From NCBI GenBank assembly GCA_029168955.1, contig JAPDOI010001831.1:62001-126000 (forward strand): DNA of 64,000 nucleotides, read 5' to 3'. This document shows, one piece after another, positions 46,331 to 58,600 of this stretch (position 1 is the first letter of the stretch; the number at the start of each line of letters is the position of its first letter). Position numbers and translations under genes: made by a program. The DNA is from Aplectana chamaeleonis. Taxonomy: Eukaryota; Nematoda; Chromadorea; Rhabditida; Cosmocercidae. The notes under the pieces are model-generated. The model was not told the DNA's origin and did not search any database. It saw only the letters and a program-made list of their open reading frames with translations.

Positions 46331-47109
46331 AAAACTCTTCTGCGTTTAACGTTTGTACACAGAGAACTGGTCCTGAGTCTTAGAAATTCTCTGAAATGCA
46401 TGCTTTGCCAATCTCTGTAGGCCAATTGACTCAGGCCGGGTACCTCGGGAACTGACTCTTCGGAATGGCACGTTCTGCTTTGTTGCTGTTTGATGCCGCA
46501 ACTGTTACTTCCTCTGTTTACATTACTGGTTCCCCGTTTGTCGTTTGAAGAATGATTTTTTTGTCACATATATGTGATAAATGTTTACATTAAACCCACT
46601 TTTGTATTTGTTCATATGGGAGATAATGGTGAATATTTCTCTGCATCGAGTGCTCTTTTATCTGATGATTCCGTATTGGCCCAGTTCGGGCGAAATATTA
46701 GGATCGATAGAAATCGAAAATACAGATTCAGTCCATCCATGGAACATTAGCGAGATGTCAAAGGTTCCACTTAGAGCACCTTCTGAGAAAAAGGCTGCTT
46801 CTGCTATTGAACAGAGGTACAGTCTTAGATGGTGAGTGGGGAAGGCGAGCTCCTCAATTCAAGTGACTTCCCATGCTCTGATGTCATTCAATGAAGCATA
46901 CACGCTCACAAACATGGTCGAGATTTCAGAATAAATAAGTTCTTACGGTCCCCAAAATGAGGGGTTTCTCGCCGTTGCTCGCAAATGTCCCCAAAAGCAT
47001 GGAAGAAGTGAAATGAGCTGTCCTTCCAGTGATTTTAACTAGCTATATGACTGCCTCGATGGTTCTGGTCACAAGACAATCGTTGTGGAGGTCTATTATC
47101 GGTCCGACC
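46331..47109. other. No gene recognised
   Basis: An 84-codon plus-strand frame at 46581-46835 is followed by a GTGAGTGG donor-like site, but no other exon or motif supports a gene. Confidence 0.3.
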
Positions 47110-47310
47110 ATGAGACTTCATCATCCGAGAAGACAGTGGCGCGGTGATACACTCCTGTGAACGGAACAGAGGCTTCGTGTCTTTCTCAACTGTTTGCAGC
47201 TTCTTGTCTGCAGAGAACGATTGAGATTTTTCAAAGCGATTCTAGCAAGGGGTCATTACCTTTATGATGTTTCTCAACATGTTTGTCAAGGTTAAATTCA
47301 TTATATCTTT
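47110..47310. repeat. Direct duplication, copy 1
   Basis: GAGAAGACAGTGGCGCGGTG ... TTGCAGCTTCTTGTCTGCAG ... ATATCTTTATCTGCTC recurs in the same orientation at 48128-48305. Confidence 0.85.
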
Positions 47311-47329
47311 ATCTGCTCCCACATCATCA

Positions 47330-48125
47330 TTGCTCCGACGAGAACAGTGAGAGATTTGGGATTCTTTTATGATCACAAACTGGAATTCTCCGTGCATATT
47401 CAGAATATCCAAAGCAAGGTCCACCTTCTACACTTCATTTGTTCAAGGCGCTTTCTACAAACAACACCAACGTCCTTCTGAGAGCATATAAAACCTATAT
47501 TCGGCCGTTAATGAAGTGTGGAACAGAAGTTTTTACCCTTGTAATAAAAGAGATACCCTAAAGCTCGAAAAAAGCCAGAATAGCTTCACTAGAAAGCTGT
47601 CGATCAGGAAGAATGGGTTCTTGTATAGCAGAATCCCGGGATCCCATTTCCGGAATAAGTACTTCAACTTGCGTACGTTAGAATCAAGAAGGAAAGCGTT
47701 TGATGCTTGCATAGTCTACAAACTGATTAACGGTAGAATCAAAATAGGTTTTCAACAGTTTTTCCGTCTAAGACGAACTAGAACAAAAGGAGAACAGTAT
47801 AAGGTTTTTACAGCTCGAGTAAGATCTAACATAGCGGCTCATGCTTTTGCTATTAGAGCAGCAAATGTTTACAGCCAGTCAATGCAGAACACTGCACATA
47901 AAAACACCTTGCTGTGCTTCAAACGTTTTGCTGATGCCAAGTTGCTCAGCAATTAGTTATGCGTGTTAAACAGGTTTTCTAGAAAGCAAATAATTGGAAG
48001 GATTTTTTCTTCAATAACCATCTCCCTGTTCATTACGTGTTCCGTTTGCAGTATCGGAGAACTATTGTGATTTTATTTCCTTTTTTTCTCACGACGTCTC
48101 ATATGTGAAAATAAACCTAATCTAA
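47330..48125 (+). pseudogene. CR1-like LINE 3' end, about 250 codons
   Basis: VRDLGFFYDHKLEFSVHIQN, then LLRAYKTYIRPLMKCGTEVF, LEKSQNSFTRKLSIRKNGF, YFNLRTLESRRKAFDACIVY and KLINGRI: the C-terminal end of CR1-type ORF2. It ends with a short A/T-rich tail AATAAACCTAATCTAATC, typical of CR1 3' ends. The 146-codon frame 47516-47956 is intact. Confidence 0.85.
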
Positions 48126-48310
48126 TCTGAGAAGACGGTGGCGCGGCGATAGACTCTTGTGAACGGCGCAGAGGCTTCGGGTTTTTCTCAACTGTTTGCA
48201 GCTTCTTGTCTGCAGAGAACGATTGAGACTTTCTCAATCGATTCTAGTTCTATGTTTCTCAACATGCTTGTCGACGTGAAATTCTATATATCTTTATCCG
48301 CTCTTCTCGG
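48125..48310. repeat. Direct duplication, copy 2
   Basis: About 180 bp matching 47115-47305 with scattered substitutions; it begins directly after the LINE tail. Confidence 0.85.
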
Positions 48311-48939
48311 TGACGTGGCGATTTCGATCAATTTGGTTTCGAACCTTCAGAACTTCCTGGATATGGAAGCACTGACCTTTCTACATCTGCAGACTTTGTC
48401 CGAGAGTGTACCAGGCTGAGCTGGACGGCTCTTTGCCTTCTAGATAGTTTTTGAGACCATTTAGAGCGAATCGGCGAAGGGTGTACGCCATTGTACGTCG
48501 CGATGACGGCACTGCACATAGGCTGAGCTTCCATTGCAACTCATTCGCTCTCCATAAAGCTTGATGAGCGTATAAAATAATTCTATCGAATACTGAAGAA
48601 ACAGCAAAGAAAGACGCTCAGAATAATCTTTAATAGCGGTGTCTTACGTACGTACAGGTTCAGGGTCCGGACGAGCTTACGCGCCCTGCTATTTTCCTCA
48701 AGCGCGCGCTAATGGCGAAATGTGCGCGAATCGATCTGGATGGACGTGGCTAGGTTCTTGGCAATTCGCCATCGATCACGTCCGCGGCCCCACAAGCTCG
48801 TCAGAACGGGGGCGGGGCGGCTAAGCAGGCGTACAGGACTGACGAAATCTTCACTTTGCGGCCATTGTTATCGATTTTTAGCTCGTTTTCACTGCTTCCT
48901 TCGACCCGAGGACGTATGCCCTTCAATCAGACAGAGACT
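48311..48939. other. No gene recognised
   Basis: GC-richer stretch at 48650-48830; no motif seen. Confidence 0.3.
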
Positions 48940-51031
48940 ACTACCATGGATCTCCGATAGATGTCTGGAACTCCAAGATTAACGCAAAAGGCAAAGCTTG
49001 TCAACCACAATACGTATGTTGAGTTGAATCGTGAAGTTAGACGGCCCTTGAAACTGGAGCGTGAGGCGCACTGGAACACAGTGGCAGAACAAATCGAGCA
49101 AGCGACATCAAGGCATGACTTCCACACGCCCTTCTCGACCTTGAAGCGACTCAGTGGTTAAATGAAGGTGACAAACAACAACATCAGTAAGGCTGACGTC
49201 CGATCTTCTTTTTGTCCGATCGTCGACGGAACGTTTCGAGCGATGGAAGGAGTTTTTTGAAGGAATGTAGCGGGAAGAATAGCCTCGAATCCCTGCTACG
49301 CCGATTCACACTGAACCCCATATGATCGCTTTGGACGCTCCGCCATCTATGGAAGAAGTTTCTGCCCCGTAAAGCTACTAAGTCGGACAGAGCTGCTGGT
49401 GTAGACATGGTAACTGCAGAAGCTCCGAAAGCTGGTGGAGATATTCTGATGCGCCGTCTACTTTCGCTACTGCAGCTAACATGGCGTACCGGAAAAATTC
49501 CTGGATCGTGGAAACGAGCGATTATAGCGCCTGTGCTGAAAAAAGGCGACAGTAGTCAGAGCAAAAATTATCGCGGTATCAGCTTGCTGTCCATCACTGG
49601 CAAAATATTCACTAAGACTCTGCAGCCGCGTCTTCCGAAGCACCGAGAAACTGTAACTAGAGGAGAGCGAGCAGGCTTCCGTCCTAGTCGTGGATGCTGC
49701 GATAACATTTTTACCACCAGGCAGATTCTCGAGGAAAGCATACATTGCGCCAAGCGCACGGTTGTTGTCTTCATCGATTTTCGCGCAGCATTCGACAAGG
49801 TCTCATGGTCGGCTTTTTGGCGGCCTTTACGATCGGAGCGCATACCGAACAAAATCGTGCGTCTTCTCCAAGGAACCTATGCAGGCTCGTGCAGTTGTAA
49901 TAGCGTGCAGAAAGAGCTTCCCGCCTCTTTCTCGGTTTGAACTGGTGTACGACAAGGATATCTGGCGTCTCCATTGCTGTTCGATGCAGTAGTCGACTCT
50001 ATAATGTGGGAGGTTTTCGACGGTCGGCAAGAAGTCCAAGGTGGTGATAATCGCTTCGTTACCGACTTGATGTTCGCTGATGACAGCGCTGTTCTTGCTT
50101 ACGAGAATAGTGAGGCTACCGACATTCTGCACAAGATCGCGTCAACAGCCAGATCGTATGGACTTATGATAAATGCTGACAAAACGAAGGTGATGAGAAG
50201 TGATGGGTTACCAGCTGTAGTCTACCTTCACGATGCCCAGATTGAGCAAGTGAATCAGTTCAAGTACCTTGGCTCCGTCAATCAACAAAGCAAGTTAGCC
50301 TTACCGGCTGAAGTCCACAGTAGGATTGGTCAGGCTTCTTCTGCTTTGGAGCACTCATTTGGTGCTTGCGGAGGCGTCAGAGCGTAGCTAATGAAACGGA
50401 GATGAGGATTTATCGCTCGTTTGTCTTGCCGGTGTTGCTGTATGGAGCTGAGACGTGAACATTGCTGAAATCAGATTTTTAGAAACTCGAAGTTTTCCAA
50501 ATGCGATGTCTCTGACGTAGCATTCATTTCCGAGCTACTCGCAGTCGTATTATCACTATCGTAGATGCAAAGCGGTTGTTTTTCGAAAAAAGCAACTATC
50601 AAAATGAAGAGATCATTCTCAAAACCGCACCAGTCCTATGATAGTGAAGCCCAACCCTGCGAGTAGCGGGGAAATGGAGGATACCCTGGGATGTCCCTAC
50701 GCTACCGTGTTACTAATGAGAACATCCGATTACTTTTCGAGGACCAATCCACAATCGAAAGCGAAGTCAGGAAGCGTAGGTTGCGCTGGTTTGGTCATGT
50801 TTGCCGAATGCCATTACAACGCCTACCTCACGAGTTGGTCTCCTGACAACGACCTGTGGAATGGAAAATGCACCGATTGGCGCCCAGAAAGGCTTGGATC
50901 AATCAAGTCAAAAAAAACTTGGACTGTCTATTGCTGATGCGAAACTAGTGGCAATGGATCGCTCTGCAGGGAAAGCAATCGTCCGCGATGCACATCTGTT
51001 CATGGCACTTGCAGTGGCGTACTGGCTCTGA
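48940..51031 (+). pseudogene. RTE-like LINE reverse transcriptase remnant
   Basis: Linker helix EREAHWNTVAEQIEQATSRH (49060s), fingers GKIPGSWKRAIIAPVLKKGD and NYRGISLL (49485-49590), GERAGFRPSRGCCDNIFTTR, VVVFIDFRAAFDKV, FADD box at 50074-50085, INADKTKVM, NQFKYLGS, then a decayed thumb ending LRWFGHVCRMP (50785-50820) and KAWINQVKK. Frame breaks lie near 49190-49400, 49940 and 50390-50640. The endonuclease is missing or unrecognisable. Family assignment to RTE rather than a neighbouring LINE clade is tentative. Confidence 0.85.
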
Positions 51032-51062
51032 GGTCAACCTCAGCTGGCCGTCAGCTAATGGG

Positions 51063-52660
51063 GTGGTAATTTGATAAGTGAGGTAAGAGAATTGAATGCA
51101 GATGAAGTTCTTGCACATCGTGGTTGAATATCCGCTGCATAACTACCATCGTTCTTCAGCAGAAAGACCAATCAATAGAAATCATCCACCAGTTCGATAC
51201 GTTGTCCGTTCACACGAACTACCGTTGAAGACCTTTGAGAGACCCACATCTGCTTGCAGTTGTCAGGACGAAGACGAAGTCCATAGGCTGCGGCATACTC
51301 CGAAACGAGTTTCACAATCCTTTGCAGTTTTTGCGTTATTTTCAGCGAATAGTACAATGCCGTCGGCGTACTTCAGATCGACAAGGGAGCGTCTTGATGG
51401 TGTTAGTATAACATTCGCAGGAAACTGTTATGCAACTCTACGCATGATGTCATCAACAGTGAAGTTGATTAGAAAAGGTCCTGCTACAGCTCCTTGTCTT
51501 ACTCCTGTTTTCACCTTGAAAGCTGACGTACATCTGACAGGTGTACGAATTGCTGACGTTGTTTCTTTACTCATGTCCTCGATTAGTCGAGCATTCTTTT
51601 CCGGGACTCCATCGGTTCGCAGAGCGTTAAGCAATCGATCACGATGAGGAGAGTCAGATGCGGCTTCAAAGTTCACGAAGTCAAGCTGTAATGAATGGCT
51701 TTGAATACCGCTGCCACGATTCCATTACTCTTCTCACGACGAACACTTGCTCGATGGTCGATGTTCCAGCTCGAAAACTAACTTGCTCCTCTCTGGTCGT
51801 TTCCTTACGATGTTTGATGAGTTGCTCGGGAATAATGCGTTCTGAAAATTTGTACATGACACGCAGTAGAGAAATCCCCGTGTAGTTCTTGGGGTCCGTG
51901 ACGGAAAACTTTTGTGAAGAGGTACGACAACAGCATGTCTCCACGAATCGGGTATTCTTTCGTTCGTCCATATTGCACCGATGATGTTGGTCATTTCACG
52001 AATATCAGACGCAAGAAGAGCTTTCAGCATTTCAGCAATGATGTTGCCATCTCCACCAGCATTTCCATTTTCTTCCCGGACACAATTCAAAACCTCAGCC
52101 TTGGTCGGCGGTTTCTCACTGCCACCGTAATGTGCTCTCTGGACATGCGGGAGGTCAGGTACTGATGGCGCTGGACGATTCAGTAGTGAACTGGAGTAAT
52201 CCTTCCATATTGGCAGCGTCGCATCACCAACTGCAACTCCATTGGTAGTTTCAAGGACAGGAGAACATCTTTCCATCTTGCCGCTATACTGTCGTAACAA
52301 CATGTAGGCTTTCCTCGGGTTCTTCTCCCAAGCATTCTCAAAATCTTTACGTCCATTCTCGTTCTCAGTCGCTCTAAAGCTGCCGACGCAACTTCTTCCT
52401 CGAACGCCCCTGCTCCGCAAAGTTTCCTGCAGTCCGGAGAGCACACACTCTTTTTGTAAGTAGATGTTGTTTTGTCTAAAACGTAGGCAAACTTCTTGTT
52501 GGGCTGTGCGACCGAGAGTGCCTCTTTCGAAGCATCCTGGATGCGCTTGACGAAAGAGTCCGCGTCGCAAAGTTTCTTCTCTGTCCGTACCCCAATGTGA
52601 ATTGAAACGCGTTGTGGAATTTTGTTCTGCATTCTTCATCTCTGAGACTTGTCCTGTCAA
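51063..52660 (-). pseudogene. LINE reverse transcriptase remnant (RTE-like), minus strand
   Basis: Read from 52660 down: ENAWEKNPRKAYMLLRQYSG, KAEVLNCVREENGNAGGDG, NERIPDSWRHAVVVPLHK, NYTGISLLRVMYKFSERII, VNFEAASDSPHRDRLL, FKVKTGVRQGAVAGPFLI, YAAAYGLRLRPDNCKQMW, RVNGQRIELVDDFY and, in another frame, LLKNDGSYAADIQPRC. This succession is the one common in hookworm endonuclease-RT repeats. It has at least three frameshifts, and its 3' end meets the plus-strand LINE tail to tail. Confidence 0.85.
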
Positions 52661-52979
52661 TCCTCTGGAGAGGCCTGGCCCCTGACTTCCTCTTATGAAT
52701 CAGAACTGAACGAAGATCCGAATCAAATGCGACATCTCACACAGCTCCAGATCTTTGAACGCCCGATACTGGAATATTCCTGGTCAGAACGTGGTCAAGC
52801 TGTAGCTTCAAAGTTGTCATCGTCCGCTTCCGCTGCTCTTCTGGAGATAGCTGGGCTGGTCCCTGCTCTGAAGCCGATGACTTCATTTCGCGCTCGGTGG
52901 TCATTTAAGCACGGTGGTCATTCCCGCTCGGCAGTCCTCCCCGTTCCGTGTACTAGTTTCTAAAACTCTCAAGATGGCA
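52661..52979. other. No gene recognised
   Basis: Spacer between two LINE remnants. Confidence 0.3.
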
Positions 52980-55069
52980 CCAAAGGACAAAATACCGGCT
53001 TGGCTAGGCTTGGCTAGAGCCACTCCTGAATAGGTGGGATGATTACTCCGTTCGGTGATAGAGTTCTCGAAGTTTTCATTAAGATGCAGGAAACTCAGAA
53101 TGTGATTCTTAATAAACTTACCTTTATTGAGGAGACACTGGCCGTGGATGCAGAGAACGCTCAGTGAAAGTCGGCGTTGTACAACACGTTGGTTAAATTG
53201 AAGTCTGATGCCAGAATTGTGGACGCGAAAGCGCGCAGAATCACATGGGTCGGGATTGGAGAGAAAAGTACTGAGGCTGCTACCAATGCGCTTGATAGGG
53301 AGGCTCTCAAAGAAGTCATCGAATCCTCCGGGGACGATGACTTAACGAGAGAGCTGAGTAGCGGTAGCAGAGAGCTTCGCAGACATCCCTAGACTAGAGC
53401 TAATAGTGAAAATTCGAGGCCAAGAGTCATTAAGACTAGTTTAGGTAGCCAGCAAATGAGAGACAGGTTGCTGGAGCATATGAGAGCAGGTCGTCAGTCT
53501 CTAACCAAAAAGTTCATTTATTCGCATGCTAGGACTGACTATACCGCCGAAGAACTTTAGAACGATCGCGTGCTCCGCAAGAAAGCTGGAATACTGAACA
53601 GTTCGGAAGGTAAGTTAGCGTACGTAGTACAAGACCTAGCCACTCATAAGCTCAGGAAAATGCGTGACCTGCCTTTGAGAAGCGCTGTCGGGAGCAGCGA
53701 CTCGACCAGTATCTGTCCTACCCCGTACTCCCCTCTGCCAAGTGGTCACTTGTCCGCTCCCTCCACATCCACTCGCTAGGGAACAAGACAGCCTAATTCG
53801 ATCGATAGAACACCTTTTTTCAGCTCTCTAAATTTTTACAGTCAAAATTCACTAAAGCACAAAAAAAAACATTCCCATTTTTGCTACTCAATGCTCGATC
53901 TGTCGTAAACAATATACCTGATCTAAACTTTCTTCTGCAGCGAAAATTTTCGCAGAGATTTCTGCAGGGATTTTCATTACAGAAAGCTGGTGTAAGCCCC
54001 ATAGCATTCACGATGCCGTTCTAAGCTTTGATTCCACCTATGAAGTCTATCGCTATGACCGTGAAGGCGATCGAGTTGGAGGTGGGGTTTTGGCTCTTAT
54101 TCATTGGAGCGTTCGTCATCAATTTATTACCCGTAAAGATTAGCACTGCATGATACAAGCAAAAGCCACGGAGGTGGAAACAAACTCGCCCAAGATTTGC
54201 CTCCTTCTTGTTTACCGTAGCCCGTCATGTGCAACAGATGTTTCTGCTGAAGTTATAGATTTTCTTCATGGTTTAATAGATGATTGGGGTCATGAAGCCA
54301 TCGTACTCATGGTGATTTCATTTTCCCTTTAATAGATTGGGGTACCATGTCCCACAGAGGTAATGGATCTTCTCCGTCGTCCACTCTATTTCTCAACTTC
54401 GCTCGCTCTCTCAATTTGACGCTTTGACTTGAATTGTTGAAAAGCCCACTCATGGACTCAATATTTTGGACATCCTGCTAAATTTTGATGAGAGCATAGT
54501 AGAAAAACACGACGTTTCACTATCATTTGAAACTTCCGACCACAACACAGTTTCGTTTAAAGGAGGGCTCATTGTGGGGGACTAAAACGTTATCTGACCC
54601 CGGTTTAGGTCTGTAACGTTTGCGTAGGTGTTGATCAATTCTACTCGCAATTCGTAGACATTTGCACTCAACTTATAGAGAAACACGTTCCTTTACTCCG
54701 CCAAAAACAAATTCTCCACTACACTTTCAATGAAAACGCCTCGAAAAAGCGACCATTATAAACTTTGTTACGAAAAATAGCGATTTCAAAACGTTTTCAG
54801 GTCTGTTTTTTCTCTAAAATTCCTACATGTGGCATCCTCGCGGTAAGTTCGCGTTTAACATACTCTCGCAGACAGCACAGAAATAGTGCTGAAGTGCGAG
54901 AGGAACTGGCGGTTAACGAAAAACTCCTCCCGAAGAGTTTTTAGATGCTGTTAGCAAGATACAGTAGGAATTGTTTTGACCATCTATACTGAGGGAAAGT
55001 ACGAGTTTAATTTATGCGGAAGGTTAAAAAAGTTTGAGAGCACTGTTAGCCATTTTGATTCAGGACGTC
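52980..55069 (+). pseudogene. CR1-like LINE, 5' half: ORF1-like region and APE endonuclease
   Basis: 53190-53700 reads as a charged ORF1-like region (RPRVIKTSLGSQQMRDRLLE, then KAGILNSSEGKLAYVVQDL). 53980-54550 is an APE-type endonuclease: ITESWCKPHSIHDAVLSFDS, VYRYDREGDRVGGGVLALI, ICLLLVYRSPS, LNILDILLNFDESI and the SDH box. The linker FVDICTQLIEKHVPLLRQKQ follows at 54640-54715. Frameshifts and stops throughout. The RT half resumes at 56976 after an insertion. Confidence 0.8.
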
Positions 55070-56975
55070 AGCCTATCTTTAAAACTGAAAGGTGTTTCAA
55101 GGGATAGTCTTTTAACGGCTTCCGCCAGGGAAATGGGCGATGAGGGATCAAAAACAAAGCAGGGATCATTGCTGAAACACGTTGGCCGTCTTCTTTGGTG
55201 GCACTGATCAATCCCTCCCAATCAGCTGTAAATTTTTTGACGAGCACCGACACTTCTCCCGCTTTTGTTTGTTTTCTTCTAAAATTCATTCGCTTCCCTA
55301 TTATCAGGTTAGTTTCATTTTCATATTTCATTGCATAGCACAGGCCATGAGGAGTATGTAGTAAATTATTTGCTTGCTCGCGTTTCGAACAGGTTTAAAC
55401 AACTTTTTTAGTGCAAAACAGTGAAAATTTTCCAAGCCACTGGTTTTCAAATGATTTGATGCTTTAGTAATGTTAAATCAGCATTAGTCGGAGCGCATCG
55501 GGCGAGTTTTGTGGGAAAGAAATGCGAACTTGTTTCTAAAACCAACTGTATTTGTTCTCCCTTTTCTGCATAATTTAAATACTCCTATTTCATTGCCAGA
55601 TCAGTGCCATCGTGGCCTCTTTTTTTTTGAGGGTCCGCGACGCACTTGCTTTGGCGCATTGGTAGAGCCACTCGAAGTGTTTCAAATTCTTACCTTGAAA
55701 TATGTGCACAAAATCTTTTCCTTGCATGATGCGCATATGAGTGTGTAACAGTGTTTCTATATATAGTCGATCACTGGGCGAGAGATCGCCGCGTCGAATA
55801 CATGTGGCACGCACGCAAGCGAGGAGGTAGTGATAGAATCATTATCTCCTCGCTTGCGTGCGTGCCACATGTGTTCGACGCGGCGATCTCTCGATCAGTG
55901 ATCGATCATATTTTCAGCACTAACTGCGGGCGGGGGATTAGTTTCATTATGAGAAGACGGCAAACACTTCACAAATTCAACTGCATCAATGGCCGAAACC
56001 ACACCATTACCCCAATCTCGGACGCCAGACTTCAGTTGCACGCTTCCAAAAAAAACTTGAATTCCTTTTCAAGAACGAAAATAGACTATCTAGTTTATCA
56101 TCACTCTTGTAAGTTTTTAACTATCCATTTCAGTTGAATGCAGGACATTCTTTGAATTTGTGCATTACTCGACGAGTTTTGGAATGTCTTTTTCGCAACT
56201 AGCGTTACCTTCCCAAGAACAACTGGTAAATAATCCATCCAGAAATTTTTAAATCTTTGTTCGCTCGAAATTTCCTTTGGAGAAATTTTTTGTTTTTAAA
56301 AAAAATTTTTGTTTGAAAAAATTGAAAAAAAAACTTCACAAAGTTACTACAAATGCAAACTTTTGTCAGATCACACACAATTGATTGATTGAGGCTAATG
56401 ATTGACCTAACATGTCTTTTCGAGAGTGGTCCTGAAAACTCACGGAGCTCATAAAAAATTACGAGAATTAGGACTTCCAAGGAAAATTTAAAAAATTGCG
56501 TTCTGATCGTGTTTCGAACATACGAAATATTACGAAGTTCCCTTTGAATGCTCTTCCTAATGAATAAAATAAATAGCAATACTTGTATAATCTTTCCGAT
56601 CACTCGTCTTTCCACCGTAAACGTCGTTCGCGTCCAAGAGTAGAAAATACTTATGCGGACGAAGGTCACGCATAATGTATGTGTAAGCAGAGGGCAGCTT
56701 TCGTTAAACCGGTAACAAACCGTGGCACCCATGTCGCGCTTCGTAGCCGGCCAGGAGGTGGCGGTTTGTTTGCGTTATTTTGGTATCTCTACTGTATTTA
56801 TGTCGCGGTATGTTGGCGGCTTGGAGGTGGCGGTTTATTCGCGTTTAACACCCCATTTACTACCACCCCAGATCAAAAAGGAAGAAAGCCTCGTTATGAG
56901 CAAAAACAACAAGCGTTAATTTGGCTACTGTCAAAAAAGCTAGCTAGCTCATAGTATTCCTACCATGGTTGATGA
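55070..56975. mobile_element. ~1.9-kb insertion of unknown type in the CR1-like LINE
   Basis: The LINE reading stops near 55065 and resumes at VDDGLYFRYSSAKAYLFAKF (about 56967). The insert holds a strong hairpin, an AT-rich 175-codon minus-strand frame (56205-56732) and an 87-codon frame (55068-55331), neither recognised. Clear TIRs or TSDs were not found. Confidence 0.55.
55769..55903. repeat. Long near-perfect hairpin, 58-nt arms
   Basis: Arms 55769-55826 and 55846-55903 pair with three mismatches around a 19-nt loop. The arm opens GATCACTGGGCGAGAGATCG, then CCGCGTCG. Shares the base ATCACTGG...GATCGCCGCG and the downstream string ATATTTTCA with 39043-39182. Confidence 0.92.
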
Positions 56976-58600
56976 TGGTCTCTATTTCAGGTATAGCAGC
57001 GCTAAAGCCTATCTTTTCGCTAAGTTTTCCAGATCAGTATACAAAAGGCCACATGAAACCGGAGCGCGTTTGTCGTCCGTAACTGAAAACCAGTTGAACT
57101 GTGTAAACATTTCCAGTGAGGCTGTTGGTTGCACTCTTCACAAACTCTCTAATAGAGTTTATACATCCCCTGACAACACTCCGTACATATTTCTCAAAAA
57201 GGCAACTATTAGACGAACGTCGCCTCTCACATTATTATTTGACAAATGTTTACTTCTGGGTCAGGTCCCCAAATTAGGAAAATCGGTTATGTTTGGCCAG
57301 GTTTTAGGAAAGCATGCAAGTACAGTGTGAATAAGGACGGGCCTATATGTCTTACCAGCTCAGCTAGTAAGGTCATGGAACAAATACTATACAGAGCACT
57401 AGCGGAATATTTCACGGAAGGTGGCTTGCTCAGCGAAAACCAGCATGGTTTTCCCAAGCAGAGGTCAACGGTGTCGGCACTGTTATCGACTATCTTTCTT
57501 GGGCTTAGGGAAATGGACAGAGGGAACTATGTTTCCGTCTGCTTTCTCGACTATGTCTAAGCGTTTGATTCGATATTCATCCTTCTGCTGGTGAAGAAAC
57601 TAGCAGCGTATGGTATAAAAGGAAGACTACTAGAGTTTAAAGGATCCCTAATTAGTGACAGATATCAGTCCGTCCTCATAAATGGCGTCAAATCTGCTTT
57701 TGAACCGACCCCAAGTGGAGTACCTCAGGGCAAGTGCGTTGGCCCTCTCATGTTCATTCTTTTCATTAATGATTTGTTCCACTCCCTCCCTACAGAGTGT
57801 TCTTGCAGCGTATTACGCTGATGACTCCAAAATATTTACCACCAACGACTTTCCGAAACTTCAGACTGCCATAAACGCCGTAGAGTGCTAGTCAAAAGCG
57901 TGGTCAGTGGACATTTCCGTTTAAACGACGGCTGTCATGAAAATCGAGAAAAACCACCCAGATTTCTACTTCACTATGGATGGAGCGCCTCTTAATGGCG
58001 TAAACGAGATCGCGAGAAATTTGGAAGTGGAATACAACAACAAACTTGAATTTGATGGCTACACAAGTCTCAAGTGGTAATGCCATATCTAATTTCATTT
58101 TCAGATCTTTCTACGAAATCCTCGTACGCTGTTCCAGTTTTTCGCGCTATATGTCAGGCCCTTGCTCGAGTACTGTTCGCTTATTGGGTCGCCATACAAA
58201 AAATCCCTCACAGATGAAATCGAAAAGGCTCAAAAAAGTTTTACCTATTGTTGCTTTTTTCGGAACAGTATTACTGGGCTTTCTTATGAGCATCACCTGC
58301 TCAGTCTTACAGCGGAAGCGCTTGAGTTTCGTCGTAAAGCCATTGATTTCAGTCTAATGTACAAACTCACAACTGTTGAAATCTGCCTAACCATTCCGGA
58401 TCTTTTCGAATTATCCTCCACGTTAGGAATTACCAGAGGACATAGCTGAAGAATATACCAGAGAAACCAGCGACGCAAGCGTACGAGTGTTCTTTTCTCG
58501 TAAGGGTCGTATCTCTCTGGACTAGCCTGAGTGATGATTTCTTCGAATAGAGAAACTCTCATTTTTTCAAAACTCATTTTTCGCTACATCTCAAAACCCT
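56976..58600 (+). pseudogene. CR1-like LINE, 3' half: reverse transcriptase
   Basis: NTPYIFLKKATIRRTSPLTL, PICLTSSASKVMEQILYRAL, ENQHGFPKQRSTVSALLS, a stop in place of the Lys of FLDYxKAFD (57558), GVPQGKCVGPLMFILFINDL, YADD at 57814-57825, then VRPLLEYCSLIGSPYKKSL, IEKAQKSFTYCCFF and ALEFRRKAIDFSLMYKL. These are the standard CR1 RT and thumb blocks in order, with frameshifts at about 57330, 57810 and 58080. Confidence 0.88.

Noticed and set aside
46658..46705. Possible hammerhead ribozyme (CTGATGA ... GGGCGAAAT)
   Set aside because: The segment between the two core boxes does not form a proper stem II next to CTGATGA, and stems I and III are not visible.
56205..56732. 175-codon minus-strand frame as a host gene
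   Set aside because: It is AT-rich and low in complexity (Phe/Ile/Lys-rich), lies inside an insertion in a LINE, and shows no recognised motif.
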